NCBI RefSeq assembly: GCF_017114985.1
Contig: NZ_JABXKP010000076.1
Location: forward strand, 1 to 63,350
Direction: 5' to 3'
Length of the DNA: 63,350 nt
Source of the DNA: Nostoc sp. JL33
GTDB lineage: Bacteria > Cyanobacteriota > Cyanobacteriia > Cyanobacteriales > Nostocaceae
This document shows, in pieces, positions 9,301-18,100 of this stretch. The position numbers and the translations under genes are program-made. Under the pieces are notes generated by a model. That model was not told the DNA's origin and did not search any database. It worked only from the letters and a program-made list of their open reading frames with translations. Numbering within the stretch: position 1 is the first letter of the stretch; each line of letters starts with the position of its first letter.

Positions 9301-10225
9301 TTTTAGTTGGAGTAACTTCTTCTTCTTCGCCGAACCTCAGTTGAGCTAATGAGGTGATTGAATCTTCTGCGGCGGGGAGAGGGAAATTTTCTGTTATTGT
9401 GGTTTGGGCGTCTTCTGGTTCATATTCCAATACCGATTCCTCTAAATTCTCGGTCAATCCTTCCTCAGAAGAGACATTTTGGGGTGCTGACGTTATTGGT
9501 TCAACATCTTGCACATCATATTCCCATAGCTTTTCACCTAAGCTACGGATTAGCTCTTGCCCAGGGGAAGTTGGGAAAATTTCTTCATCGGTTGTAATTT
9601 CTACGACATCTGGCTGATTATACTCCCATAACTGTTCGCCTAAATTGCGGATCAGTTCTTGCCCAGGAGTAGTTTCTATTTCTACCACATCTGGCTGATC
9701 ATACTCCCATAACTGTTCGCCTAAGTCGCGGATCAGCGCTTGCCCAGGAGTGATTTCTACCCCATCTTGCGCCTGATTGCCCTCATACTCTATTGGTGTG
9801 GGGGAGTTTTGTATGGGTGAGTTTTGCATCAGCCGGATGCCAATGTTATAGGCAACGTCTCCAATTCTGCCAACACCAAGTTCTCCCAATTGCACCATCT
9901 GGGTTGCTAACAGAGGATTCGGTGTGGGTGAAGCAAGCAAGCTTTCGCCAAACATCACCAACCAATCTATCCAGCGTTCAGCCGGAATGCGATTTTCGAT
10001 CCGTTGCAGATACCTCAATGCCCACTGTCGTCCTCGTGCTTGATGCACGCCTTCTAACAATTGCATAAACAATTGTTCCAGATCCGCATTGGTTAGTTCT
10101 GGTACTACCCCCACCAGATTACGTCCTCTCCCACCCTTGAGAGAACGACGAGTCTGCTTACTTTGAATGAGGCGCTTTAAAAACCTTTTAAGCGACTGCG
10201 ATATCCGCCTGAGCATCTGCCACAC
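6335..10225 (-). CDS. TPR-CHAT domain protein (caspase-like protease candidate)
   Basis: Four parts are visible in 1296 residues. First comes a basic N-terminus and a helical domain (about 40-140) shared with the protein encoded just upstream. Next, an acidic linker holds three tandem copies of GQELIRNLGEQLWEY (about 160-240), then a conserved YTLDELWVRLDQS segment. Eight complete tetratricopeptide repeats follow (about 390-670). The C-terminus is a CHAT domain with the expected dyad: His in FHFTGH (about 1117) and Cys in LSACEN (about 1165). CHAT domains are caspase-fold proteases linked in bacteria to regulated proteolysis and defence. No signal peptide or membrane helix is seen. The substrate is unknown; a co-transcribed short paralogue is the likeliest partner. 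Confidence 0.88.
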   Translation of the reverse strand: MWQMLRRISQSLKRFLKRLIQSKQTRRSLKGGRGRNLVGVVPELTNADLEQLFMQLLEGVHQARGRQWALRYLQRIENRIPAERWIDWLVMFGESLLASPTPNPLLATQMVQLGELGVGRIGDVAYNIGIRLMQNSPIQNSPTPIEYEGNQAQDGVEITPGQALIRDLGEQLWEYDQPDVVEIETTPGQELIRNLGEQLWEYNQPDVVEITTDEEIFPTSPGQELIRSLGEKLWEYDVQDVEPITSAPQNVSSEEGLTENLEESVLEYEPEDAQTTITENFPLPAAEDSITSLAQLRFGEEEEVTPTKTPTNLLSTRQKTELTTSDSEETWDNTLTNLEPNVAYTLDELWVRLDQSTNLVQQLASNLAVQSSNPPGIIERHSDNPLTQAQAWFYQGLSQAKTGDLLGAIASYDQAIELQPEFPEYWFNRGLTLFHLERFDEAIASYQTATELKPDFYKAWYNRGRTLGELGYFEEAIASFDKAIEIKPDYQEAWSSRGLALLKLGWLPEAISSYDQALHLEPEDQENWYYRGIALAVDEQFAEAIISYDKALEIHPEYHEVWIDRGVVLFNLGKWSEAIASWDKALSVQGDFYLAWYNRGIALDNLGRHIEAIASYQQTIAIKPDFHFAWYNQAVALVSLEQFAEAIACYDNALQIKQDYWEAWIGRGTAIGNLVDSQALLNLSSRITATNPALQQGGYEGKLASYEEGLKHLRTDTHPEGWGRLHVAIGNTYYEQGKKHTNTRDYWRKAASEYHQALLTLTLEYFPQLHLEVLQSLSKVLMGLGQTTQVQELQQRGRDLLQQLLSEETRSDESKKQLALKFTGFEQLAVDLAVESGDLVEAWQIAEQGKNACLNWLLSGWNDHIYSPDYGAIQQLFNPTTAIIYWHISPVALHTFILKDQAPSPILLFTPMQDPGAIPLGEEAIRLNELPLPEAVQRLIEFESWLEDWHQQYQEYRSMAQDKESKSQHSWRVDMEQKLLQLYEILNISTIAQELEGITQLVLIPHRDLYRLPIHTLFHLSDPSPEELPNVESNFSVTYLPSAQIGLSIKTEEIWQWQNQLLLSVEHPESAAYPTLKFAKLESEVVSQMFNNIKRIQGTEATKNIVENALFANYNIFHFTGHVTNNLAEPKKSELALAGGDKLTLDEICQQNLASYNLITLSACENLSTSNHTISSEYVSLVSGFVSQGVPHVVSTLWSVESSASALVMIEFYRRLQPNKSAVTALAEATRWLKELTAGELTKWYEDVLNNLHPEELRIQTYLATQLYRNSKMASDKNLYNHPYYWAAFTITGKPN

Positions 10226-10414
10226 TCTTGGATTTTGTTTTTCTAGATTGTAGCCATCGTTGTCTTCAAAAAATCGTCTATTACGTAAAAACCCATTAGA
10301 TCCTGACAGCGCTTCCGTAGCAGACTAGCAAAAAATATACTAAACTTCAAGACAATAGCATTACAACGTTACAATTCCCAGATTCAACTCTTGAATTTTG
10401 AGTTTGCCAAGCCC
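10226..10414. other. spacer between the CHAT gene and its short paralogue
   Basis: A 189-nt gap separates two genes read in the same direction. No strong terminator hairpin was seen, so co-transcription is possible, but a separate promoter for the CHAT gene cannot be excluded. Confidence 0.4.
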
Positions 10415-11101
10415 TTAATTTTCTGTTTGCTCTGTAGTCGATTGACCAGCAGGATATAATTGATTAATCAATGCCTGGACAAGCAGTTGTGGATCGTCTG
10501 TCTCAACGGCAAGCTGTTGAGCAATCTGCTGGCGTAAGTTTTGATCCTGCTGCAACATTACAAACAACTCTTCTAGGGTGACAGTTTGGGATTCTCCCTC
10601 TGGGAGGTTCTCTGGCGCATCTGCTGACTCTGATATTGGGGTGGTTGCCTCAGAGGCGAAAGTTGTGCTAACAGCATCTGGCCCTTCATATTCCCAAATT
10701 GGTTCGCCTTGATTGCGTGTCAACAACTGCATCCCAATACTATAGGCAACATCTCCGATTTCTCCAATGCCCAACTCACCCAGTTGCACTAACCGCGCAG
10801 CTATTTCATTATTGGGTGTAGCTGATGCCAGCAATCTGTCGCCAAAGCGCCCTAACCACTCAACCCAGCGTTCAGTTGGGATGCGGTGTTCAATATTATG
10901 TAGCCACTTCCGTGCCCATGCTTCCCCTCGTGCTTGATGTACTCCTTGCAACAGTTCGTTGAAGAGATATTCCAGATCCGTATCGCTTAAGGGTGGTGCT
11001 GGTTCTTTTTGCACATCCCCCCGATATTTTGAGGCAGTCTGTTTTCCACCAAACAAGCTCTGAAAAAGCTTTTTGAGCCATTGAAATAGCCGCTTGAGCA
11101 T
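10415..11101 (-). CDS. short paralogue of the CHAT protein's N-terminal region
   Basis: The 228-residue protein aligns along its whole length with the non-catalytic N-terminal third of the neighbouring CHAT protein. The shared blocks are a basic amphipathic start, LLQGVHQARGEAWARKWLHNI, ERWVEWLGRFGDRLLAS, VQLGELGIGEIGDVAYSIG, one copy of the GEPIWEYE motif, and VTLEELFVMLQQDQNLRQQI. It lacks the TPRs and the protease. It is first in the presumed operon. A role as adaptor, sensor or inhibitor of the CHAT protein through the shared domain is an inference; the domain is not one I can name. Confidence 0.75.
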   Translation of the reverse strand: MLKRLFQWLKKLFQSLFGGKQTASKYRGDVQKEPAPPLSDTDLEYLFNELLQGVHQARGEAWARKWLHNIEHRIPTERWVEWLGRFGDRLLASATPNNEIAARLVQLGELGIGEIGDVAYSIGMQLLTRNQGEPIWEYEGPDAVSTTFASEATTPISESADAPENLPEGESQTVTLEELFVMLQQDQNLRQQIAQQLAVETDDPQLLVQALINQLYPAGQSTTEQTEN

Positions 11102-11363
11102 CTGCTACACCATCGAGTATTGCTTATCCTAAAATTGTAGCGATCGCACTGGACTATGGCGTTAGTTCCGTCAATAAATGTATTTTTCCTGTTGGGCATT
11201 GGCCAAACAGGGCATTGGGCATGGGGCAGAGGGGGAAGACTTACTGCAACTTTCCCTGTGCTCCCCTGCTCCTTTGTCCTCTTCTGTGAGGTTTAATAGT
11301 TCATGGTGGAAGTGTTGAGATTTATTAAGAAGACATTATGAAATATTAGCGACTGTTAGCTAG

Positions 11364-11525
11364 TTTTGTCTTAGCTATGTGGACGGTGGCGAGGCTTTTA
11401 TTGATCGCAAAGGAATGGCTGCTGATAGCCGCGATTTCCAATTGTCAGGTATTTCTTCCAAAAGTGGATGCTCCCAACCAATGGTGCTTAACCACATTGC
11501 TGAATATTGGCTCGACGGAGTATAG
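11364..11525 (+). pseudogene. possible remnant of an unidentified protein gene
   Basis: A 53-codon frame between two stops reads like real protein (VDGGEAFIDRKGMAADSRD, then SGCSQPMVLNHIAEYWLDGV). It has no convincing start or ribosome-binding site. It looks like the C-terminal end of a longer gene whose front has been lost. I do not recognise the family. Confidence 0.3.
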
Positions 11526-11545
11526 GCGATGTTTAATAATTTAGA

Positions 11546-14470
11546 CTAGGCAATAGTCATGTTGACTCGCACGATCATATCGTTGAAATCTTTGTCACCA
11601 CCACTTGGTAAATCCTCAAAGCCAAAAACGTTATTCCCTAACAAGCGAATGTGATCTACTTTATCAGCGTTAGCTCCCAAGAATGGGAAGTAAACTGCTG
11701 GATTGTTATTTGGATTGCTATCAATTAAAGCATCAGGTATACCATTAGCAATAATAAATGGTGCAAAGATAGAACCTGGCTGGAAAGCTCCTGTATAAGT
11801 TGCACTACCTTGGTTATTAACTGTCAAGTCAATGCCTGCAATACGCCCACGAACTGCGGCTTCAGTATAACCAGCCTGTCCGGTGAGAATATCTGCTTTA
11901 CCATCTGCGTTGGTGTCAATGCCACCATTCTCATCAGCTACTTGATAGAAGCCGATAAAATTATTGAAAGCTGCTTCTCTGTTGACCACAAAATCAGCTT
12001 TTACCTGACTTGTGATACCGCGCAAATCAATCACTTCTCCTTGGGAGTTTCCTTGGAGATTTGTACCCAGAGGTAATGAATCATTTGTGGACTGAATTTT
12101 TACCACCAGATTATTGAAGTCAGCAGCGTTATTACCAGAGCCATCTTTCCAAGCAAGGGAAAAGTCATCATTCCCCAAATCTGTAATCTTTTGGCTTAAA
12201 GGATTAGAAAATAGTATGTCTGTGAGTGGAGTTACTCCAGCCCGTACAGCATCACTTGTGCTATTTTTCAGCAAATAAAATCTCAAGTTCTCATCGGAGT
12301 TAAATTCCAACAGATGTGTCAAATTGTCGGTATTAAACCCATTGGGAAGATTGGCAATAGCAGAGAAAATTACCTTAGCTCGGTCTAAAGCTGCTTGGGC
12401 ATAACCTGCTGCGCCTGGAGCAATACCATTAATGTTACCTTGAGCATCGTCAACGGTAAACACTCCTAGTTCATTTACAAGATTAGAGCTTTGTCCGGTG
12501 AGAGTAACTTGAAGTTTTGATTTGCTACTGCTATTAGAGATTTTAAAGATATCATCCGCAATTTTTGAAAGCTTGAAGGTAGGTGTGTCTAGGCTAAAGG
12601 CACCAGTTGCGGGGGTAATGCCACCCTTGCCATCGATGACGTTGTAGTTAAGGCTAACTGTACCGTTGTAGTTAGCAGCGGGGTTAAAGGTGTAAGTTCC
12701 GTCGCCATTGTCAGTCAGAGTGCCATTGTTAGCAGTTAATCCAGAAACGGAAAGCGTATCATTGTCAACATCGGTGAACCCTTGTAAGAGTTGAACAGCA
12801 GTGATGGTATAAGCGGTATCTTCTGTGCCATTGCTGAGGGTGGCTGCTGTTGCTGTGAGGGTAGGTGCGTCGTTGACAGGCGTGATATTGATGGTTGCGG
12901 TGGCGCTTGCCGTCTGGCTGGCGTTATTTTCAACGGAAACAGTCAGGGTCTTCGACGTGTCGGGGTTATCCGAAGTGTTGTTGTACTGAACCCTGCGGGC
13001 GATGGTGGATAGATGAGTGTCGTTTAGAACTGGAGGCGGCACCGCCTGGGTAACGGTCACGTCGTCGATGTAAACCTGTGCGCCTGCAGCCGTACCGCCG
13101 CTAAAGTCGTAAGTACCGTCAACGAAGACGAACTTATACTCACCAGCCTTGGAGACGGTAATTGCCTTTGTCGCCCAAGTAGTGGAGGCAGAGCCACTGC
13201 TACCCGTCTCGTTCAGAATAGTCTCGATGTAGCCGGTGTTGACATCAACGATGTAGCCATAAACGTCATAGGCATCATCGCCACCCTCAGCCTGCCATTC
13301 AAAAGATACCTTGTCGCCAACTGATAGGTCTGCCGTACTATTGCTGTAGATGTAGGGCCCGCGAACGATATCATAGCCTTGGGCGGTCGTGATTCCTGAA
13401 CTCGTCAACCGGACGGAATTGCCAGACCCATCGTTCTGAGTGGAATCGAGGACTGTTGTCATTGTGCCAGGGGACGCGGCCGTATTTTTGTCGGCGTTGG
13501 GCGCGTTTGCCGGAATAGTCGTGTCGATGGGCGTCGGCAAGCCAGCGATGGTATCGATACCGAATTTTACCTGCTGGTTCACGCTAGTCCAGCCCGTTAT
13601 GGTGGTACTCCCAGGCGAGCCGAGATTAAAATTGCCGTTTTTGAAATCGTTGGAATCGTTGGAGAAGTTTATCCGCAGCTTTTGACCGTTTTGACCGTTG
13701 AACGTCGGGTCTACGCTACCGACTACTACTGCTTTAGTCCCATTGCCGATATAAACCGTATCACCAAAAATGGAAATTTCACTGTTGACGGTGGAAGGGG
13801 TTCCATCGGTGATTAGCGTCAGATTGTCGAATGAGGTCGGGGTGTCCAGGCTGAACTCGATATAGCCGCCCTTGTAGTCCGTACCCCCTGAGAAGCTGAT
13901 GTCGTTGTCCAAGACAATGGCAGGAGCCTGCTCGGTATAGGATGAATTGCTGAGGTTGTTAATGCTCAGTGCCAGTCGTCCCATCCAGGTCGCCAGCACC
14001 GCTTCATTGAATGGGGCAGGTGCGTTTGTTCCTGTCGAGCTAACGTCGAGCGACCAGTAACCATCACCAATTACCTGGCGCGATGCAGCTACCTCTGCTC
14101 CAGTCAGTTGATGCAACTTCTCTATAAACTCTTCGCCTGCATCGCCAGCAGCCACGTTACAACCATAGAGGTGGAGAGAGGGGGAGGTGGAGAGAGTGAA
14201 CCAGGTTTGAAGTTGTGACGTGTAGTTGTGCAGGGTATCAAGACACAGTTGGGTGTTGCGTAGGTATAAGCAACCGGGGCTACCATGAGAAACAATGTGA
14301 ACCGTGTTAACTTCTGGACGGCGTTGCAGAATTTGGGTAATTTGGGCTACACCATCTTGCTCACCAGAAAGGACGTGCGTTTCAATACTAGGTAAAGCCC
14401 CCCGCAATAAAGTCTCAATGTCATTAACAGTCGCATCAATAAAAAGGAGTTGAGTCGGTTTGTAATTCAT
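11546..14470 (-). CDS. large DUF4347 surface protein with cadherin-like and DUF4114 domains
   Basis: Domains in order are DUF4347 (about 1-160), a beta-rich region resembling carbohydrate-binding jelly rolls (about 165-480), a cadherin-like/VCBS-type repeat beginning near PVNDAPTL (about 530-630) with the D-V-D-N-D calcium-type motif, and a C-terminal DUF4114 ending in FGFEDLPSGGDKDFNDMIV. Such proteins are usually exported adhesins or extracellular matrix proteins, though no classical signal peptide is present. DUF4347 contains SHG (His62) and GC (Cys104), spaced like a caspase-type dyad. The nucleotide composition between about 12.95 and 13.95 kb is visibly richer in G and C than the rest, suggesting a mosaic gene. 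It lies downstream of nothing obvious on its strand. Confidence 0.8.
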   Translation of the reverse strand: MNYKPTQLLFIDATVNDIETLLRGALPSIETHVLSGEQDGVAQITQILQRRPEVNTVHIVSHGSPGCLYLRNTQLCLDTLHNYTSQLQTWFTLSTSPSLHLYGCNVAAGDAGEEFIEKLHQLTGAEVAASRQVIGDGYWSLDVSSTGTNAPAPFNEAVLATWMGRLALSINNLSNSSYTEQAPAIVLDNDISFSGGTDYKGGYIEFSLDTPTSFDNLTLITDGTPSTVNSEISIFGDTVYIGNGTKAVVVGSVDPTFNGQNGQKLRINFSNDSNDFKNGNFNLGSPGSTTITGWTSVNQQVKFGIDTIAGLPTPIDTTIPANAPNADKNTAASPGTMTTVLDSTQNDGSGNSVRLTSSGITTAQGYDIVRGPYIYSNSTADLSVGDKVSFEWQAEGGDDAYDVYGYIVDVNTGYIETILNETGSSGSASTTWATKAITVSKAGEYKFVFVDGTYDFSGGTAAGAQVYIDDVTVTQAVPPPVLNDTHLSTIARRVQYNNTSDNPDTSKTLTVSVENNASQTASATATINITPVNDAPTLTATAATLSNGTEDTAYTITAVQLLQGFTDVDNDTLSVSGLTANNGTLTDNGDGTYTFNPAANYNGTVSLNYNVIDGKGGITPATGAFSLDTPTFKLSKIADDIFKISNSSSKSKLQVTLTGQSSNLVNELGVFTVDDAQGNINGIAPGAAGYAQAALDRAKVIFSAIANLPNGFNTDNLTHLLEFNSDENLRFYLLKNSTSDAVRAGVTPLTDILFSNPLSQKITDLGNDDFSLAWKDGSGNNAADFNNLVVKIQSTNDSLPLGTNLQGNSQGEVIDLRGITSQVKADFVVNREAAFNNFIGFYQVADENGGIDTNADGKADILTGQAGYTEAAVRGRIAGIDLTVNNQGSATYTGAFQPGSIFAPFIIANGIPDALIDSNPNNNPAVYFPFLGANADKVDHIRLLGNNVFGFEDLPSGGDKDFNDMIVRVNMTIA

Positions 14471-15159
14471 GTTGTGGAAAATTTTTGGTTTACTGATTAA
14501 ATTTTGCTGACTGTTTGGTATTTAAAAGCATACGTAAATAGCGTCCTGATTCTTTGTAAAACAAGGACAAAGACTAGACAATTGCTACTGTTATGCAAGA
14601 ATGAAAATCTTTAACTAAAGAAACCTCAAAACGTTAGTTTATCTAGCCTCAACCTCCAAGTCACAAGTTATTGGGAGTAGTTTTAAAAAGCATTTTTTTG
14701 TAATTCTTGTAACGTTAACGATACTTTTTGTTTTTAACCACAGTATAAACACTTAAAAAATGGCGTTTCTGATCTGTTCTGAGTCTAGTTTGAGATATAT
14801 AGGACTTACACACTGAAGCCTGAAACGTAAATCCTCGCTAGCTCCTTAAGGTGGTTGGGGGATCTGAGTGCGTAAGTCATGATTGGGCAATAGTTATTCT
14901 TCCCAACTCCCCACTCCTTTTAATAGAACAAATGTACTAAATGATATGCTATAATTCCGATACTTTGATGTTGAAATCATAGTAGAGGATAAGCTGTGGT
15001 TGCTAGCTTTACTGAGTGCCAAAATTTACGGCATTAGTTGAGTCTTGCGCTATGGCAACATTGGCAAACAAAGCAGGTACGAGAGTTTAAAATAGTTGAA
15101 TCCTAAACTCGACTCGGTGCTACTAATTAACTTTGAAAGGCATTGAAGTCTCTATTTCC
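14471..15159. other. intergenic region between divergent genes
   Basis: This space separates the DUF4347 gene from dnaX and should hold both promoters. It contains a short MITE-like element at 14801-14879. No further gene was recognised. Confidence 0.5.
14801..14879 (+). mobile_element. short MITE-like element, AGGACTTACGCA family
   Basis: The 79-bp unit starts AGGACTTACACACTGAAGCC and ends GATCTGAGTGCGTAAGTCAT, so its ends are inverted copies of the motif also seen at 36090 and 62547. It lies upstream of dnaX and may affect its promoter. Confidence 0.55.
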
Positions 15160-18100
15160 ATGTCTTACGAACCCCTGCACCACAAATATCGCCCCAAGAG
15201 TTTTGCTGAACTGGTGGGACAAGAAGCGATCGCTACCACCCTCACGAACGCGATCGCCACATCCAAAATCGCCCCCGCCTATTTATTCACTGGGCCAAGA
15301 GGTACGGGGAAAACTTCTAGTGCCCGGATTCTGGCTAAATCCCTCAATTGTCTCAAAGGTGATAAGCCCACTGCTGAACCCTGCGGCGTGTGTGAGGTTT
15401 GTCAGGGGATCACCAAGGGCTACGCCTTAGATGTAATTGAAATCGACGCCGCGAGCAACACTGGTGTCGATAATATCCGCGAGTTGATTGAAAAAGCCCA
15501 GTTTGCTCCTGTGCAGTGTCGGTACAAGGTTTATGTGATCGACGAGTGTTTAACTGGAGATTCTCTGGTTTTGACTGATGAGGGACTTCAAAGAATTGAT
15601 GATCCTAAAATTAAAGACAAGAAGGTTCTGAGTTACAACGACTCATTAAGTAAGTGGGAGTTCAAGAAAGTTGTTAGGTGGTTAGACCAAGGAGAACGGC
15701 AAACCCTGGTTATCAAGACAACTAACCGAGAAATTAAATGTACGGGTAATCATTTAATTAGGACAAACCAGGGATGGCTACCAGCAAAGAACGTAAAAGA
15801 AGGAATGAAGATACTATCCCCTGTGAATGTGGATGTGGCATCCTCATTTACAAATTTGGTATCGATGGACGCACCCGGAGATTTGCTAGCGGACACCAGT
15901 TTAAAGGCAATACATCCGGGCAAAAATCATTCGACCTGGAATCTATCCTTAAACAAGCCGAATTACTCCGACCTTTCTGTGCTTGCGGGTGTGGAGAAAA
16001 GCTTGATATCCCAACCTTTTTACAAAAAAAAGGCCGAGGAATCATCAGCATCCAGTCTCGTTGGGAAAAACATCCATATAAAAAAGGACGCGGAATTTGG
16101 GAACTTAGAACAGAAAAGTTTCTTGCAGATGCGGCAGTTATCCAGCCAAATGTACTTGGACTTATCTACGGAACCTTACTTGGAGATGGCTCTATCAGTT
16201 ATCCCAATAAATACAGCAGATTCCCCAGATTATGTTGGACACACTCAGAAAATCAGCAAGAATGGTTGGAATACAAAGCCTATCGCCTTCAAGAATTGCG
16301 TCCAAAACTACGAATTACAGCTAACAAAGGATACGGAAACATATCAGTTACCTGTAAGACAGGTTGCCATCCCCAACTCAAAGATGTCTTTAACATCGTT
16401 AAACCGAATCGGGATAAAAAACTCGTCTCTATGGACTGGCTTAATCGAATTACCCCAGAAGGACTTGCTTGGTGGTTTTGCGATGATGGTTCACTTGCCC
16501 TCAGTCCAGAAGGAAGTCCACAAATTCAACTACATACCGAAGGATTCTCTGCCGCAGAAAACCAACTCATTGCTACTTGGCTTACAGCAATGGGATACTC
16601 AGCAACAACAAAATTTTACACCAGAAGTAGTACTGGCAAGACATACCACTATATACGGTTGGGGGCAAGCACCAGTAGAAAATGGCTGGCAGACCTTAAA
16701 CAATATTCCATCCCCTCGATGGATTACAAGTTTGGAGACAGTCGAATCTGTTCACCTCGCTGGGATTGAGCGAGTCTATGACATTGAAGTTGCAGATAAT
16801 CATAATTTTGTGGCAAATGGGCTTTTGGTACACAATTGCCACATGCTCAGTACTCAAGCGTTCAACGCGCTACTGAAAACATTAGAAGAACCACCGAGAC
16901 ACGTTGTTTTTGTATTGGCGACAACAGACCCGCAACGGGTGTTACCAACGATTATTTCGCGCTGTCAAAGGTTTGATTTTAGACGCATTCAGTTAGAAGC
17001 GATGGTGAAGCATTTAAGTGCGATCGCCTCTATAGAAAACATTCATATTTCACCCGACGCTGTAACCCTGGTAGCCCAACTTGCTCAGGGAGGGTTGCGA
17101 GATGCCGAAAGTCTACTTGACCAATTGGGTTTGTTAGCGGGTGAAGTAACACCAGAGCGAGTTTGGGATTTGGTGGGGACGGTAAGCGAACAGGACTTGC
17201 TGGGGCTTTTAAATGCGATCGCTCAAGATAAACCGGAAGCAGTTCTGGACTGTACCCACTACATTTTAGATCGTGGTCGAGAACCCCTAACTATTTTGCA
17301 AAATCTCGCCGCTTTTTACCGCGATTTACTCATTGCCAAAACTGCACCCAATCGCCACGATTTGGTTGCTTCTACTCAGCAAACCTGGACAGCGCTGGTT
17401 GAGTTTGCCCAATACTTGGATATGAGCGCGATTTTAGCAGGACAGCAACACCTGCGAACATCAGAAGTACAAATTAAAAATAGCACCCAGCCACGTTTGT
17501 GGTTGGAGGTAACATTACTAGGATTGTTACCGAGTGCAACGAATATTCAGCCACAAGCCGCAAGTGTCGCGCCGCGAGTTAATACACCTGCTGTATCTCC
17601 AAGCTATCCTCCAGCAGTTGCCCAAAATCAAGCAGTCTCTTCTGTACCTTTACCTGATTCGCAAACAAATCAGAATTCTGCAAACCATCATCTAGCATCT
17701 GCCCAAAATCAGCCCGTCATTTCATCTCCCCCAGTTGAACGGCAAACGAATCACAATTCTGCTGCTAACTCAGTTTCACCACCAATCCCAGAACCGGAAT
17801 CTGTACCTATATCACCTGTGAACGTTGAACCAGTAACTTCAGAAGTTGTTGGGGAAGCAGAATATGACTTAACTCAGGTTTGGCAACAAGTGCGTGCTAA
17901 TTTTCCGATGCCTTCCAGGCAAGCTTTACTGGGGCAAATGTGCCAGCTAATAGAGTTTAACGGTACTGTAGCGCGTATTGCTGTTAAAGGGGCTAAATGG
18001 TATGAAACACTTAAATCTGATCTCCCGATGATGAAAGCAGCTTTCCAGCAGACTTTTCAACGTGAAGTTCAGGTAAATCTGGAACAAGTCAGTTCTGCAA

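Noticed and set aside
15774..16769. Frameshift error as the explanation of the out-of-frame endonuclease
   Set aside because: The host and intein frame stays open for over 1100 codons and both splicing ends are in that frame, so two errors plus a stop-free accident would be required. Still worth confirming by resequencing.
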